A stretch of DNA of 64,000 nt from Sphingobacterium olei (GTDB taxonomy: Bacteria > Bacteroidota > Bacteroidia > Sphingobacteriales > Sphingobacteriaceae): NCBI RefSeq assembly GCF_005048855.1, contig NZ_SUME01000001.1, positions 953,262-1,017,261 of the forward strand, written 5' to 3'. The notes beneath the pieces are model-generated. The model had not been told where the DNA came from. It did not search any database and saw only the letters and a list, made by a program, of their open reading frames with translations. Positions 1 through 8,941 of the stretch are shown here, one piece after another (positions within the stretch are counted from its first letter, which is position 1; every line of letters starts with the position of its first letter). A program made the position numbers and the translations under genes.

Positions 1-489
1 TATCGTCTATTGAAACCATTAGCCGATTTAACCAATCTTACTTCCGATGAGTTCATAGATTGGGGGCACGAAGAAACTTTTGCAACCGCTATAGGTGTAG
101 GAGAATGTGCGGGTGTCGTCATCGATTTAGTCGCAACTTTACTTTCTGAAGTAGAAGAAAAGATCGAATGGTCCAAAAAGGCATTAAGCGATGCATTGTA
201 TGCCGACGCGATCTATCATGCATATAGTGCATTTGTCTGGACTGCAAAAGCTCTACTATTAGACAAAGGCGTGAACGCCAGTACGCAGGCAGCTGTCATT
301 GCCGAATTTGACAAACACTATGTACAAGAAGGACTATTTACGTTCCCCACTACATTTACAGAACGCGTATTACAGATCAACAAATATGAACCTTCCAAAG
401 AATTTGCTGAAGCATTTCTGCTACAGGCAACTGCATTTTATTTAGAAGGAGCAGAGAGAAGAGATGAACTACGCTTGATAAATCAATAA
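1..489 (+). CDS. Nitrite/sulfite reductase, C-terminal part (cut by window edge)
   Basis: The reading frame is open from base 1, so this is the 3' end of a longer gene; the TTG at position 10 is only an internal codon. The visible 163 residues are helical. They start with a GVGECAGV stretch around residues 33-40 and continue with a segment rich in Ala, Tyr and His that resembles the HEPN-like helical tail found at the end of ferredoxin-type sulfite reductases in Bacteroidota. The catalytic siroheme/4Fe-4S part lies outside the window. Context supports sulfite reduction: siroheme synthesis genes follow 19 bp downstream, then APS reductase and ATP sulfurylase. The assignment rests on operon context plus a remembered family layout, so the enzyme identity is an inference; a stand-alone HEPN protein is excluded only by the open 5' end. 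Confidence 0.6.
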   Translation, partial: YRLLKPLADLTNLTSDEFIDWGHEETFATAIGVGECAGVVIDLVATLLSEVEEKIEWSKKALSDALYADAIYHAYSAFVWTAKALLLDKGVNASTQAAVIAEFDKHYVQEGLFTFPTTFTERVLQINKYEPSKEFAEAFLLQATAFYLEGAERRDELRLINQ

Positions 490-508
490 AAAAGAAGGGA
501 GAGAAGAG

Positions 509-1276
509 ATGTTAGAGATTAAACCATTTGTAACGTTAGTAGGTGCAGGGCCTGGTGATGCAGATTTGATTACCCTAAAAGGCATCAAAGCAATCAAAGC
601 TGCAAATGTTATATTATACGATGCACTAGTAAATGCGGAGCTATTGGATTATGCCAAACCCTCTTGCACAAAAATATATGTTGGAAAACGTGCGGAACGA
701 CTATCTACATCGCAAGATCAAATCAATAAATTATTGGTTGACTATGCTTTGACACATGGACACGTTGTACGACTGAAAGGAGGTGATCCCTTTGTTTTCG
801 GGCGGGGAGGTGAAGAATTAGAATTTGTCCACCAGTACGGTATCCCGACTGCTGTGATTCCGGGTATTTCGTCATCTATCGGTTTAACGGGGTTGCAACA
901 AATCCCGTTGACCCATCGAGGCGTTAGTGAAAGTTTTTGGGTGATTACTGGTTCTACTTCAGATGGGCGACTGTCGGATGATCTGTACACTGCAGTGAGA
1001 ACGGCTGCGACTATCGTAGTCCTAATGGGGTTCTCCAAATTAAAACAAATAGTTGCCCTTTATCAAGAAAATGGTCGCGGTGACTTACCAATAGCACTTA
1101 TCCAAAACGGGTCGTTGGTTAATGAACGGATTGCATTAGGAACAATAAATACAATATTAGAAGAAGCAGATAAAAATCTTCTAGGCGTCCCAGCCATCAT
1201 TGTGCTAGGAGAGGTTGTTGCAAAACATCAACGATTTGAAGCGATTAAATCTGAATTACAAGATATCGAAGCGTAA
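509..1276 (+). CDS. cobA: Uroporphyrinogen-III C-methyltransferase (SUMT)
   Basis: The 255-residue protein has the length of a single-domain SUMT. It transfers two methyl groups from SAM to uroporphyrinogen III, giving precorrin-2, the first step towards siroheme. The N-terminal signature VGAGPGDADLITLKG (about residues 11-25) and the SAM-binding RLKGGDPFVFGRGGEE segment (about 88-103) are intact, as is the PGISS loop near residue 118. The start at 509 lies 19 bp after the sulfite reductase stop. The next gene, precorrin-2 dehydrogenase, begins on the base after this stop codon, so the two are surely co-transcribed. The role is siroheme supply for the upstream sulfite reductase; a cobalamin role is less likely because no cobalamin genes are near. 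Confidence 0.93.
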   Translation: MLEIKPFVTLVGAGPGDADLITLKGIKAIKAANVILYDALVNAELLDYAKPSCTKIYVGKRAERLSTSQDQINKLLVDYALTHGHVVRLKGGDPFVFGRGGEELEFVHQYGIPTAVIPGISSSIGLTGLQQIPLTHRGVSESFWVITGSTSDGRLSDDLYTAVRTAATIVVLMGFSKLKQIVALYQENGRGDLPIALIQNGSLVNERIALGTINTILEEADKNLLGVPAIIVLGEVVAKHQRFEAIKSELQDIEA

Positions 1277-1870
1277 ATGAACGAGCTTTTCCCGATATAT
1301 GTTAAGTTGGATCAAATCCAGACCTTGGTGGTTGGTGCTGGCCCAGTAGGTTTAGAAAAATTGGAAGCCTTAATTGGCAATTCCCCGAAAGCTAATATAC
1401 ACGTGGTGGCAAAAGAGATCATACCGGAATTTGAGAGATTCATTGCAGATAAAACAAATGTTCGATTAAGTCAGCGTGCATTCGAACTACGCGATATGGA
1501 ACGGGTAGACCTAATTATTCTGGCAACAAATAATCCAGAATTTAACAATCAAGTCCGCGAATTGGCTTCTCAAAATCATATTTTATTGAATGTAGCAGAT
1601 AAACCCAGTCTTTGTGATTTTTATTTAGGATCAGTTGTACAAAAAGGAAATTTAAAAATTGGTATTTCTACTAATGGAAAATCACCAACCATTGCCAAAC
1701 GTTTAAAAGAATTTCTAAATGATTTATTACCGGAAGAGATCGATCAAACATTGGACTTAATGCAGACCATGCGGAATTCGCTCAAAGGTGATTTTCAGGA
1801 AAAAATAAAAGTGCTCAATGCACATACTAAAGATTTATTAACTAATACATCTAATGATAGCGCAAATTAA
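1277..1870 (+). CDS. Precorrin-2 dehydrogenase / sirohydrochlorin ferrochelatase
   Basis: The 197 residues match the N-terminal half of CysG and yeast Met8p. The protein oxidises precorrin-2 with NAD+ to sirohydrochlorin and inserts Fe2+ to make siroheme. The Rossmann motif VVGAGPVGLEKLEAL is at about residues 18-32. The central segment NVADKPSLCDFYLGSVVQKG (about 113-132) and the following ISTNGKSPTIAKRL are typical of the family; the Asp in NVADK is near the expected catalytic position. Together with the preceding SUMT gene it replaces the fused CysG of enterobacteria. The ATG directly follows the upstream TAA, and the 3' end overlaps the cysH start by 17 bp, which suggests translational coupling. 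Confidence 0.9.
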   Translation: MNELFPIYVKLDQIQTLVVGAGPVGLEKLEALIGNSPKANIHVVAKEIIPEFERFIADKTNVRLSQRAFELRDMERVDLIILATNNPEFNNQVRELASQNHILLNVADKPSLCDFYLGSVVQKGNLKIGISTNGKSPTIAKRLKEFLNDLLPEEIDQTLDLMQTMRNSLKGDFQEKIKVLNAHTKDLLTNTSNDSAN

Positions 1871-2552
1871 GAACGAGACCGAAGAGCTGAACGCCATGGA
1901 TGTCATTCGCTACGTGGACCAAAAGTTTAAAAATGAAGTCGTATTTTCAACTTCTTTTGGGATTGAGGACCAAGTGATTACCCATATGCTTGCAGAAGCC
2001 GGGTCTCCAGCTTCTATATTTACACTGGAAACAGGTCGTCTATTTCCAGAAACATATTATGTTTGGAATCGTACTTTGGAGAAATACAAACTCCCCATAA
2101 AAGCATATTACCCCAACACTCAAGCGGTTGAATCGCTGGTGAGTCTAAAAGGTCCTTCCAGTTTTTATGAATCCGTAGAAAATAGAAAGGAGTGCTGCTT
2201 CATCCGTAAAATTGAACCTTTACAGCGCGCTATCCAAGGTTATAAGGTCTGGATCACCGGCATTCGGGCGGAACAATCGGCAAACCGCGAAGATATGGAT
2301 ATCGTTGAATGGGATGAAGCCAATCAGATTATTAAGATTCACCCGATTTTTCATTGGACACTGGCCGATGTGGAATCCTTTTTGAAAGCCAACTTTATCC
2401 CTTACAATCCATTACATGATAAGGGATTCCCAAGTATAGGTTGCCAACCGTGTACACGTGCAGTGCAAAAAGGTGAAGATTTCCGTGCAGGAAGATGGTG
2501 GTGGGAAGATAAAAGTAAAAAAGAGTGTGGTTTACACGTAACGACAAAATAA
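1854..2552 (+). CDS. cysH: APS/PAPS reductase, 4Fe-4S type
   Basis: The 232-residue protein reduces activated sulfate to sulfite using thioredoxin or glutaredoxin. The PP-loop-like nucleotide segment FSTSFGIEDQVI is at 31-42. The cysteine pair C114-C115 and the later C197 and C200 (GCQPC) form the CC...CxxC signature of cluster-containing enzymes, which use APS rather than PAPS. The C-terminal ECGLH (224-228) carries the redox-active cysteine. APS use fits the operon: ATP sulfurylase (cysD, cysN) is present but no APS kinase (cysC) is seen, either separate or fused. The start overlaps the previous gene by 17 bp. Preference for APS is inferred from the cysteines. Confidence 0.92.
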   Translation: MIAQIKNETEELNAMDVIRYVDQKFKNEVVFSTSFGIEDQVITHMLAEAGSPASIFTLETGRLFPETYYVWNRTLEKYKLPIKAYYPNTQAVESLVSLKGPSSFYESVENRKECCFIRKIEPLQRAIQGYKVWITGIRAEQSANREDMDIVEWDEANQIIKIHPIFHWTLADVESFLKANFIPYNPLHDKGFPSIGCQPCTRAVQKGEDFRAGRWWWEDKSKKECGLHVTTK

Positions 2553-2571
2553 AGAAAAGACAAGAGAGAGA

Positions 2572-3462
2572 ATGGATTATTTAGATCATTTAGAGGCTGA
2601 AGCAATTTACATATTACGTGAGGTTGCTGGACAATTTGAAAACCCGGCATTGTTGTTTTCTGGAGGTAAGGATTCTATCACGTTGGTGCATTTGGCCAAA
2701 AAGGCCTTTAGACCGGGTAAATTTCCGTTTCCTTTAGTGCATATCGATACCGGACATAATTTTCCGGAAACCATTGAATACCGTGATTGGCTAATTGAAC
2801 AGACAGGAGAGAAGCTCATTGTCGGATTGGTACAAGACAGTATAGATCAAGGTAAGGCAGTCGAACAAACAGGTAAAAATGCGAGTCGTAATGCATTACA
2901 AACAGTTACCCTTCTAGACACCATTGAAAAATATGGTTTTGATGCCTGTATAGGCGGAGCGCGTCGAGACGAAGAAAAAGCTCGGGCAAAGGAACGTATT
3001 TTCTCGGTACGCGATGAGTTTGGTCAATGGGACCCCAAAAGACAACGTCCAGAACTGTGGAACATCTTTAACGGTAAGATCCACAAGGGAGAAAATGTAC
3101 GTGTATTTCCTATTTCAAACTGGACCGAACTGGATGTATGGAATTATATCAAACGTGAAAAAATTGATCTTCCTTCAATCTACTTCAGTCATGAACGTGA
3201 TGTTGTATTCCGCAATGGGCAATGGATGGCTGCCGCCGCCGCACTACAGATTGACGAGGAAGATATAGTAGAACATAAATCAGTGCGTTTTAGAACAGTA
3301 GGAGATATGACTTGCACTGCAGCTGTAGATTCAATAGCAATTGAATTGGATGATATCATAGCCGAAATAAAAGCCTCTACCGTGAGCGAACGCGGAGCAC
3401 GCATGGATGATAAAGTTTCTGAAGCAGCGATGGAGGAACGTAAAAAACAGGGTTATTTTTAA
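2572..3462 (+). CDS. cysD: Sulfate adenylyltransferase subunit 2 (ATP sulfurylase)
   Basis: The 296 residues are the usual CysD length. CysD forms APS from ATP and sulfate, with CysN supplying GTP energy. The PP-loop SGGKDS is at 30-35; the motifs IGGARRDEEKARAKERIFS (about 127-145) and the C-terminal SERGARMDDK are diagnostic of the family. It follows cysH by 19 bp. The 138-bp gap to cysN is long for this operon and filled with heptamer repeats, so the partner subunit may be read through this insert. Confidence 0.95.
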   Translation: MDYLDHLEAEAIYILREVAGQFENPALLFSGGKDSITLVHLAKKAFRPGKFPFPLVHIDTGHNFPETIEYRDWLIEQTGEKLIVGLVQDSIDQGKAVEQTGKNASRNALQTVTLLDTIEKYGFDACIGGARRDEEKARAKERIFSVRDEFGQWDPKRQRPELWNIFNGKIHKGENVRVFPISNWTELDVWNYIKREKIDLPSIYFSHERDVVFRNGQWMAAAAALQIDEEDIVEHKSVRFRTVGDMTCTAAVDSIAIELDDIIAEIKASTVSERGARMDDKVSEAAMEERKKQGYF

Positions 3463-3503
3463 AATAGATATGAGACATTAGATATCAGATGTTAGACCTT
3501 AGA
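3462..3503 (+). repeat. Degenerate heptamer tandem repeat, consensus NNTNAGA
   Basis: Starting on the last base of cysD, six consecutive 7-bp blocks run in strict phase. Each ends in AGA with T at the third position (for example CATTAGA, TATCAGA, TGTTAGA). It is the first of two 7-bp-period tracts in the cysD-cysN gap. Confidence 0.75.
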
Positions 3504-3563
3504 TTTTTCAGTCCATATAGTAAAATATAAAAACAGATTGAGAAAGTAGTATTGGGCAAAGTT

Positions 3564-3596
3564 TCTCAAATCTCAAATCTCAAATCTCAAATCTCA
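3564..3596 (+). repeat. Perfect heptamer tandem repeat TCTCAAA x4 plus partial copy
   Basis: Four identical TCTCAAA units (3564-3591) are followed by TCTCA, ending four bases before the cysN ATG. Because the tract sits where the leader of cysN is, copy-number change would alter the spacing in front of the start codon. Confidence 0.9.
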
Positions 3597-3600
3597 CAAA

Positions 3601-4845
3601 ATGAATATACTAAAATTTATAACAGCAGGATCGGTCGACGATGGTAAAAGCACATTGATAGGCCGCTTGCTGTACGATACGAATTCTATTTTAGACGATC
3701 AATTAGAAGCTATCCAAAAAGCCAATCGCAAAAATAATGATGGAACAGTAGATTTAGCCATACTAACAGACGGTCTAAAAGCAGAACGTGAACAAGGAAT
3801 TACAATTGATGTAGCGTATAAGTATTTTCAAACTGAAAAGCGCAAATTCATCATTGCAGATGCGCCCGGACATATACAGTATACACGTAATATGGTGACA
3901 GGTGCTTCCAATTCTGATTTGATTATCATATTAGTTGATGCACGCAAAGGAGTGATCGAACAAACCAAACGTCATTCGTTCTTATCTAAACTACTGTCCC
4001 TTAAAAAGGTATTGGTATGTATCAATAAGATGGATATGGTAGATTTTGAGCAAGCTGTGTATGAAAATATCAAAGCCGACTATTTGAAACTGGCTGAAAA
4101 TCTAAATCTAGAAGATGTCGATTTTATACCCGTATCAGCTTTAAAAGGCGATAATATTGTTACTGCTTCAGATAGAATGCCTTGGTATGAGGGTACCTCT
4201 CTTTTAGAATATCTCGAAAATATTGAATTTCCGGAAGATAAATCACAGGCGTGGCGTTTTCCGGTACAATGGGTAATACGTCCGCAAACAGACGATTTAC
4301 ACGACTATAGAGGATATGCAGGCCGCGTGTTAGGGGAAGGGTTAAAAGTAGGAGAAGAGGCATTGGTACTACCAAGTGGTGTACGGACTACTGTCAAAGC
4401 AATCGAATTTAACCAGGAGCACATCGATTCAGCCGAAAGCGGAAAATCCGTTATTATTCATTTGGCAGATGATATCGATATTTCGCGTGGAGATTTTATT
4501 GTGAACGCAGCACATCCAGCATTAACTGAGCGTAATTTTGAAGCAAATATTTCGTGGTTTGACAACAAGCCACTGGATACCAATCAGGTATATTTGCTGC
4601 AAAATCATACACATATCACAAAAATTAAAATTCAAGAAGTATTGTTTAAATACGATGTCAACACCCAAGAGCAATTATTTGACTCGGAAATTAAGTTAAA
4701 TGATATTGGTAAGGTTTTCGTAAAAGCAGCTAACGAAGTGGTTTTCGATTTGCATAAAGAGCACGCTGAAAATTCGCGAGCCATTATCATTGATCCACGT
4801 ACAAATATCACAGTCGGTGCATTAATGATAGAAGATGTAGCATAA
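3601..4845 (+). CDS. cysN: Sulfate adenylyltransferase subunit 1 (GTPase)
   Basis: The 414-residue GTPase is the regulatory subunit of ATP sulfurylase. The P-loop GSVDDGKST is at 10-18, the G3 motif DAPGH near 91 and the NKMD G4 motif near 141, followed by elongation-factor-like beta-barrel domains. It ends without a fused APS kinase domain, unlike NodQ-type proteins, consistent with the APS-reducing cysH in the same operon. The ATG lies four bases after a heptamer repeat tract. A strong hairpin terminator follows 17 bp after the stop and closes the operon. Confidence 0.95.
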   Translation: MNILKFITAGSVDDGKSTLIGRLLYDTNSILDDQLEAIQKANRKNNDGTVDLAILTDGLKAEREQGITIDVAYKYFQTEKRKFIIADAPGHIQYTRNMVTGASNSDLIIILVDARKGVIEQTKRHSFLSKLLSLKKVLVCINKMDMVDFEQAVYENIKADYLKLAENLNLEDVDFIPVSALKGDNIVTASDRMPWYEGTSLLEYLENIEFPEDKSQAWRFPVQWVIRPQTDDLHDYRGYAGRVLGEGLKVGEEALVLPSGVRTTVKAIEFNQEHIDSAESGKSVIIHLADDIDISRGDFIVNAAHPALTERNFEANISWFDNKPLDTNQVYLLQNHTHITKIKIQEVLFKYDVNTQEQLFDSEIKLNDIGKVFVKAANEVVFDLHKEHAENSRAIIIDPRTNITVGALMIEDVA

Positions 4846-4862
4846 AGGCTTATCGAATATAA

Positions 4863-4902
4863 GACACAAAAAGAGATTCTTTGTAGAATCTCTTTTTGTG
4901 TC
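4863..4902 (+). terminator. Rho-independent-like terminator after cysN
   Basis: Perfect 17-bp inverted repeat (4863-4879 against 4886-4902) with a 6-base loop. The arms contain A- and T-runs, so it could act in both directions. It closes the sulfur operon. Confidence 0.85.
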
Positions 4903-4929
4903 TATAGGGGATTTGTGTGTCACAGAATT

Positions 4930-5070
4930 TTATTTAACATAATATAAATTATAAGACTAAAATAGGAACGCCAAAATGAACGTTCTGGGCGTTTACTGAA
5001 ACGTTAACATGAATTCGTACTGAAATACGAATTCTTTACATATAAAAATGTAAAATCTTATTTAACATAA
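4930..5070. repeat. Direct repeat TTATTTAACATAA flanking two hairpins
   Basis: The 13-mer occurs at 4930-4942 and again at 5058-5070. Between the copies lies a perfect 9-bp-arm hairpin (5011-5019 with 5026-5034) and a looser AACGCC/GGCGTT inverted repeat near 4971-4996. The direct repeats could be a target duplication or paired binding sites; I see no coding sequence inside. Confidence 0.5.
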
Positions 5071-5136
5071 CTATTGGTACGGTTTATTTTTCAAAAAAAA
5101 TCGTATCTTCCGGTATCATAAATTATCGCTTAAAAA

Positions 5137-5899
5137 ATGCCACAGAAAAATATCTTCAATTTATGGAAAGAAACCATATCGGCTAAACCCATATCAAAAG
5201 ATACGTTCAAAAGCATGCATCTTGCGATATTGCATCAAGCTTTACAACAAAAGCAAACCGAACAACTTTTTCTCATTCAATTTGACATACAAGATTTTGT
5301 TCTTTACGAATCAAAAGGACATCTACAATCCATCACAAGCCTCTCTTTACCTACAAAAGACATGGAAATCCTGTGGCTTGGTTTTCAATTTCATGGAAAA
5401 TCAACATTCTCCAGCGGAAAAGTCACTGGACCTGATACTTTATTTTCGTTTATATCAACAACCGATAATCAATGTCTGACGCTTCCTTCCGAAAAACATT
5501 GGGCGCTATTTTTGGGCATATCCGGAGCGTCCAAACAGCAATTATTGACCGAATTCCCCTTGTTGCGAGCCCAATATGAACAACAGCAAACTAACATTTT
5601 AAAATCTGTCCCCCTATCCTATTCAGATAGACAGAGTACAGCATGAACAGTGGATGAACGAAGTTGCTTTTCCGCAGTTTGACAAAATATTTGGCAATTA
5701 TCAAGTCTGTTCGCTGGACATGGTATCCTTTGATAGCGATCTAGAGGATTTTAAAGGAGCATTGCATTTCGTAAAACAGCAGGAAGGAAAATACGTTGAA
5801 GCCATGAACGAGCTCATAGAAAGATATTCAGATTTGAATGAGGAAATAGGCAATTTATTTGAACAGGTAGAGATATTTGATGACAAACCACTTCCCTAG
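5137..5899 (+). pseudogene. Hypothetical gene split by a one-base frameshift in a C-run
   Basis: Two frames, 5137-5646 and the frame that contains 5654-5899, read as one protein if one C is removed from the run of five at 5610-5614. Upstream of the second ATG the second frame stays open and reads sensibly (PIQIDRVQHEQWMNEV), which a fresh start would not explain. The repaired protein would be about 253 residues, without signal peptide or membrane segment, with a helical acidic C-terminus. I do not recognise the family. The cause may be a real frameshift mutation, C-tract phase variation or a sequencing error. Confidence 0.7.
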
Positions 5900-5951
5900 T
5901 TCTTCTTTTGCCAGTATCTCTTATATTTGTCAAAAACGAGCATAGGAGATA

Positions 5952-6443
5952 TTATTTTTGGTGTATTGGGTCTCTTCCAACGAACCTCCCTTTGCCTAAT
6001 AAAAAGTTTATGGCCCGTACAATATTACGGTCTATACTCTCTTCCGTTTTAAGAAATGTAAAATAACGAACAATCTCTTTTTGGAGTGATGGACTTAATT
6101 TTTCAAATGCATGCTGTGCTTCTTGGTTGTTAGACAAAGCTTCTATCCATTTGGGATGAGCGACAACGCTACGGTCAGAAGTGTCGTAGTCTATTGTCAT
6201 CGTGACGCGCTCGCCTATTCTTTTCGGAGAATTTTTGAGCATTGATGTATTTATATATAATCGCCAATCCCCATCGTAACGTACGAGTGTCTGCTGATAT
6301 GGAACACCATTGATCATGCCGCATATCGGCAATTGACCTTTGTCTTTTTCAGCTTTTTCAAAAATATAGTATAGAATTTCTTCTGGCACATACACAAATG
6401 GATTAATGCCAATAATTTCCAGAGTAGCTTCAAATTGTTTCAT
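5952..6443 (-). CDS. YdeI/OmpD-associated family protein with DUF1905 domain
   Basis: The 163-residue protein has two parts. Residues about 1-85 (FEATLEI..., then GMINGVPYQQTLVRYDGDW and a VTMTIDYD strand) resemble DUF1905. The C-terminal half, with a helical block around SPSLQKEIVRYFTFLKTEES, resembles the YdeI/OmdA family, which has been linked to bacteriocin protection; the biochemical role is not known. It is a single gene with its own promoter element (6470-6477), convergent with the frameshifted gene. Confidence 0.75.
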   Translation of the reverse strand: MKQFEATLEIIGINPFVYVPEEILYYIFEKAEKDKGQLPICGMINGVPYQQTLVRYDGDWRLYINTSMLKNSPKRIGERVTMTIDYDTSDRSVVAHPKWIEALSNNQEAQHAFEKLSPSLQKEIVRYFTFLKTEESIDRNIVRAINFLLGKGRFVGRDPIHQK

Positions 6444-6469
6444 ACGCAGTTGCTATTGTAGTTCTATTA

Positions 6470-6477
6470 CAAATATA
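6470..6477 (-). promoter_or_regulatory. -7 element TATATTTG for the YdeI-like gene
   Basis: Exact match to the Bacteroidota -7 consensus TAnnTTTG on the minus strand, 26 bases before the ATG. No clear -33 box. Confidence 0.6.
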
Positions 6478-6561
6478 AGACTGTAAACTACAAGACCCGG
6501 ATGGAATGCTGTATTTACAAAATTAAACCTTATCTATATCCTTAAGTTACATCATTTTCCT

Positions 6562-6569
6562 TACTTTTG
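6562..6569 (+). promoter_or_regulatory. -7 element TACTTTTG for the cation transporter
   Basis: Exact TAnnTTTG match 19 bases before the ATG at 6589, implying a short leader. Confidence 0.6.
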
Positions 6570-6588
6570 ATCTTAATCCAAACGCGAA

Positions 6589-7506
6589 ATGTCATCAAAA
6601 GCAGATAACGCAATTAAAACGACTTACTTTAGTATTTTAGTGAATCTGCTTTTAGCGATTGTAAAATGGCTTGCGGGTTTTTTTGGGAATTCTTTTGCTT
6701 TAATTGCTGATGCCATAGAATCAACCGCAGATATTTTTTCATCTATGCTCGTATTATTGGGTATAAGGTATTCTAAACGACCCCCAGATGAGACACATCC
6801 CTATGGACATGGCCGGATCGAACCACTAGTTACCTTCATAGTGGTTATCTTTCTGGTTATATCTGCTACCGTTATCGCATACCAAAGCATAATCAATTTA
6901 AGAACCCCCCACGAACCACCAAAAGCCTGGACCTTGATTGTTTTAGGGATTATTATTATCTGGAAAGAAACAACCTATCAAATTATTGCACGCAAGGGAA
7001 AGGAGTTAAATAGTTCAACGCTGAAGGCCGAAGCCTGGCATCATCGTGCAGACGCAATTACTTCTGTTGCCGCTTTTATTGGTATCTCTATAGCCTTATT
7101 TCTCGGAGATGGATATGAACACGCCGATGATTGGGCCGCTTTGCTTGCTTCTGCCCTAATTTTATACAACTGTTATAAAATATTTAGACCCGCGTTAGGC
7201 GAAATAATGGATGAAAATCTACACAAAGATATTGTCGATGACGTTCGGAAAAAATCGCTTGACGTAGCTGGTGTAATGGCGACAGATAAATGTTTTGTGC
7301 GGAAAATCGGAATGGAATATCTGGTGGATTTGCAAGCGGTCGTTTCGCCAGATATAAGCGTAAAGGAAGGCCATGACATTGCCCATGCCTTAAAAGATTA
7401 CTTAATGCAGAATCTTCCAGATATTGGCAACGTATTCGTTCATATCGAACCTTTTAGTGATCAGTCCCCTCCTGGTTGTCTTAAACGTTTAGCAGACTAC
7501 CAATAA
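6589..7506 (+). CDS. Cation diffusion facilitator (CDF) family transporter
   Basis: The 305-residue inner-membrane protein has a six-helix transport domain followed by a cytoplasmic C-terminal domain (about 210-290). CDF proteins export divalent metals such as Zn2+ or Fe2+ in exchange for protons. The metal-site pattern is visible: DAIESTAD at 41-48 in helix II and HHRAD at 151-155 in helix V (H and D ligands). HPYGHGRIEPL near 70-80 is the conserved loop after helix II. The H-x3-D site favours Zn2+, Cd2+ or Co2+ over Fe2+ or Mn2+, but the metal cannot be fixed by reading alone. It is a single gene with its own promoter. Confidence 0.92.
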   Translation: MSSKADNAIKTTYFSILVNLLLAIVKWLAGFFGNSFALIADAIESTADIFSSMLVLLGIRYSKRPPDETHPYGHGRIEPLVTFIVVIFLVISATVIAYQSIINLRTPHEPPKAWTLIVLGIIIIWKETTYQIIARKGKELNSSTLKAEAWHHRADAITSVAAFIGISIALFLGDGYEHADDWAALLASALILYNCYKIFRPALGEIMDENLHKDIVDDVRKKSLDVAGVMATDKCFVRKIGMEYLVDLQAVVSPDISVKEGHDIAHALKDYLMQNLPDIGNVFVHIEPFSDQSPPGCLKRLADYQ

Positions 7507-7592
7507 CAACGAATTAACTGTTCACCAAACGTTAGTTTATAAAATGAATTTTTAGTAAATTCGCCTGTATTTTAATAAAAATTCCTTAAAAA

Positions 7593-8927
7593 ATGTCGCT
7601 AACCCTTAAAAGTTTTATCAAGCACGTAGAAGAACGTAATCCCTATGAGCCCGAGTTTTTACAAGCTGTAACAGAGGTAACGGAAGATTTGATACCCTAT
7701 GTTAATACAGATCATCCCGAGTTAATAGATTTAAAAATTTTAGAACGTATTGTTGAACCAGAACGAGTGATTTCGTTTCGGGTAAACTGGTTGGACGATA
7801 ACAATCAGATTCAAATTAATAGAGGATATCGTGTCCAAATGAATAGTGCTATTGGCCCTTATAAAGGAGGTTTGCGATTTGCACCAAACGTTAATCTGAG
7901 TATCTTAAAATTTTTGGCTTTCGAGCAAGTTTTTAAAAATAGTTTAACGGGTCTACCTATCGGCGGTGGTAAAGGCGGTTCTGATTTTGATCCAAAAGGT
8001 AAGTCTGATCACGAAATCATGCGCTTTTGCCAATCTTTTATGACAGAGTTATACCGTCATATTGGAGCTGATACCGATGTTCCTGCTGGGGATATTGGTG
8101 TAGGCGGACGTGAAATAGGATATTTGTTCGGTCAATACAAACGTCTTCAGAATAATTTTACAGGCGTATTGACAGGTAAAGGCATCAATTGGGGTGGTTC
8201 CTATATTCGGCCAGAGGCGACAGGATACGGTCTCTTATACTTTGTGGAATGTATGCTAGTTCACAGAGAAGAAAGTATAATTGGTAAATTGGTAGCAATT
8301 TCTGGAGCAGGTAATGTCGCATATTATGCCGCTGAAAAAGCAATTCAGCTTGGTGCCAAAGTCATTACGCTATCAAATAGTACAGGCACTATTTATGACA
8401 CAGAAGGTTTCACAATTGAAAAACTTAATTATATCAGTATACTGGGAAGAGATTTGGCGAAGTTTGCAAAAAAATATAAATCAGCTTCTTTCTATCCCAA
8501 AGAAACCCCTTGGCAATTTAAATGTGATATCGCATTACCATGCGCTACACAAAACGAATTGAATGATAACGATGCGTCAAGATTGATAAAAAACGGCTGT
8601 AAAATAGTAGCTGAAGGTGCGAATATGCCTTCTACTACTGGTGCCATCAAAGCTTTTCATAAAGCTAAAATTCTCTTTGGTCCGGGAAAAGCGGCTAACG
8701 CCGGCGGCGTCGCTGTATCAGGATTGGAAATGTCTCAAAACTCGATAGGCCTTCAGTGGCATACAGAAAAGGTGGATGGTCGATTAAAAACGATTATGCA
8801 AAATATCCATAAGACATGTGTTCGATATGGTAACGAAGAGAATGGTTATATCAATTACTTAAAAGGCGCTAATATCGGAGGCTTCATTAAGGTTGCGGAA
8901 GCAATGAAGTCACAAGGTGTTGTCTAA
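7593..8927 (+). CDS. gdhA: NADP-specific glutamate dehydrogenase
   Basis: The 444 residues are the standard length of the hexameric small GDH. The enzyme makes glutamate from 2-oxoglutarate and ammonium and is the likely ammonium-assimilation route together with the amtB homologue at 39597. The substrate-binding segment GPYKGGLRFAP, the glycine-rich PIGGGKGGSDFDPKG with the conserved lysine, and the nucleotide-binding SGAGNVAYYAAEKA (about 235-248) are intact. A small gene follows 14 bp downstream. Cofactor choice is inferred from similarity to the E. coli GdhA type. Confidence 0.95.
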   Translation: MSLTLKSFIKHVEERNPYEPEFLQAVTEVTEDLIPYVNTDHPELIDLKILERIVEPERVISFRVNWLDDNNQIQINRGYRVQMNSAIGPYKGGLRFAPNVNLSILKFLAFEQVFKNSLTGLPIGGGKGGSDFDPKGKSDHEIMRFCQSFMTELYRHIGADTDVPAGDIGVGGREIGYLFGQYKRLQNNFTGVLTGKGINWGGSYIRPEATGYGLLYFVECMLVHREESIIGKLVAISGAGNVAYYAAEKAIQLGAKVITLSNSTGTIYDTEGFTIEKLNYISILGRDLAKFAKKYKSASFYPKETPWQFKCDIALPCATQNELNDNDASRLIKNGCKIVAEGANMPSTTGAIKAFHKAKILFGPGKAANAGGVAVSGLEMSQNSIGLQWHTEKVDGRLKTIMQNIHKTCVRYGNEENGYINYLKGANIGGFIKVAEAMKSQGVV

Positions 8928-8941
8928 AAAAAAATAAACAT

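Noticed and set aside
3564..3596. CRISPR or attachment site
   Set aside because: Pure 7-bp tandem repeat without spacers, integrase or tRNA nearby.
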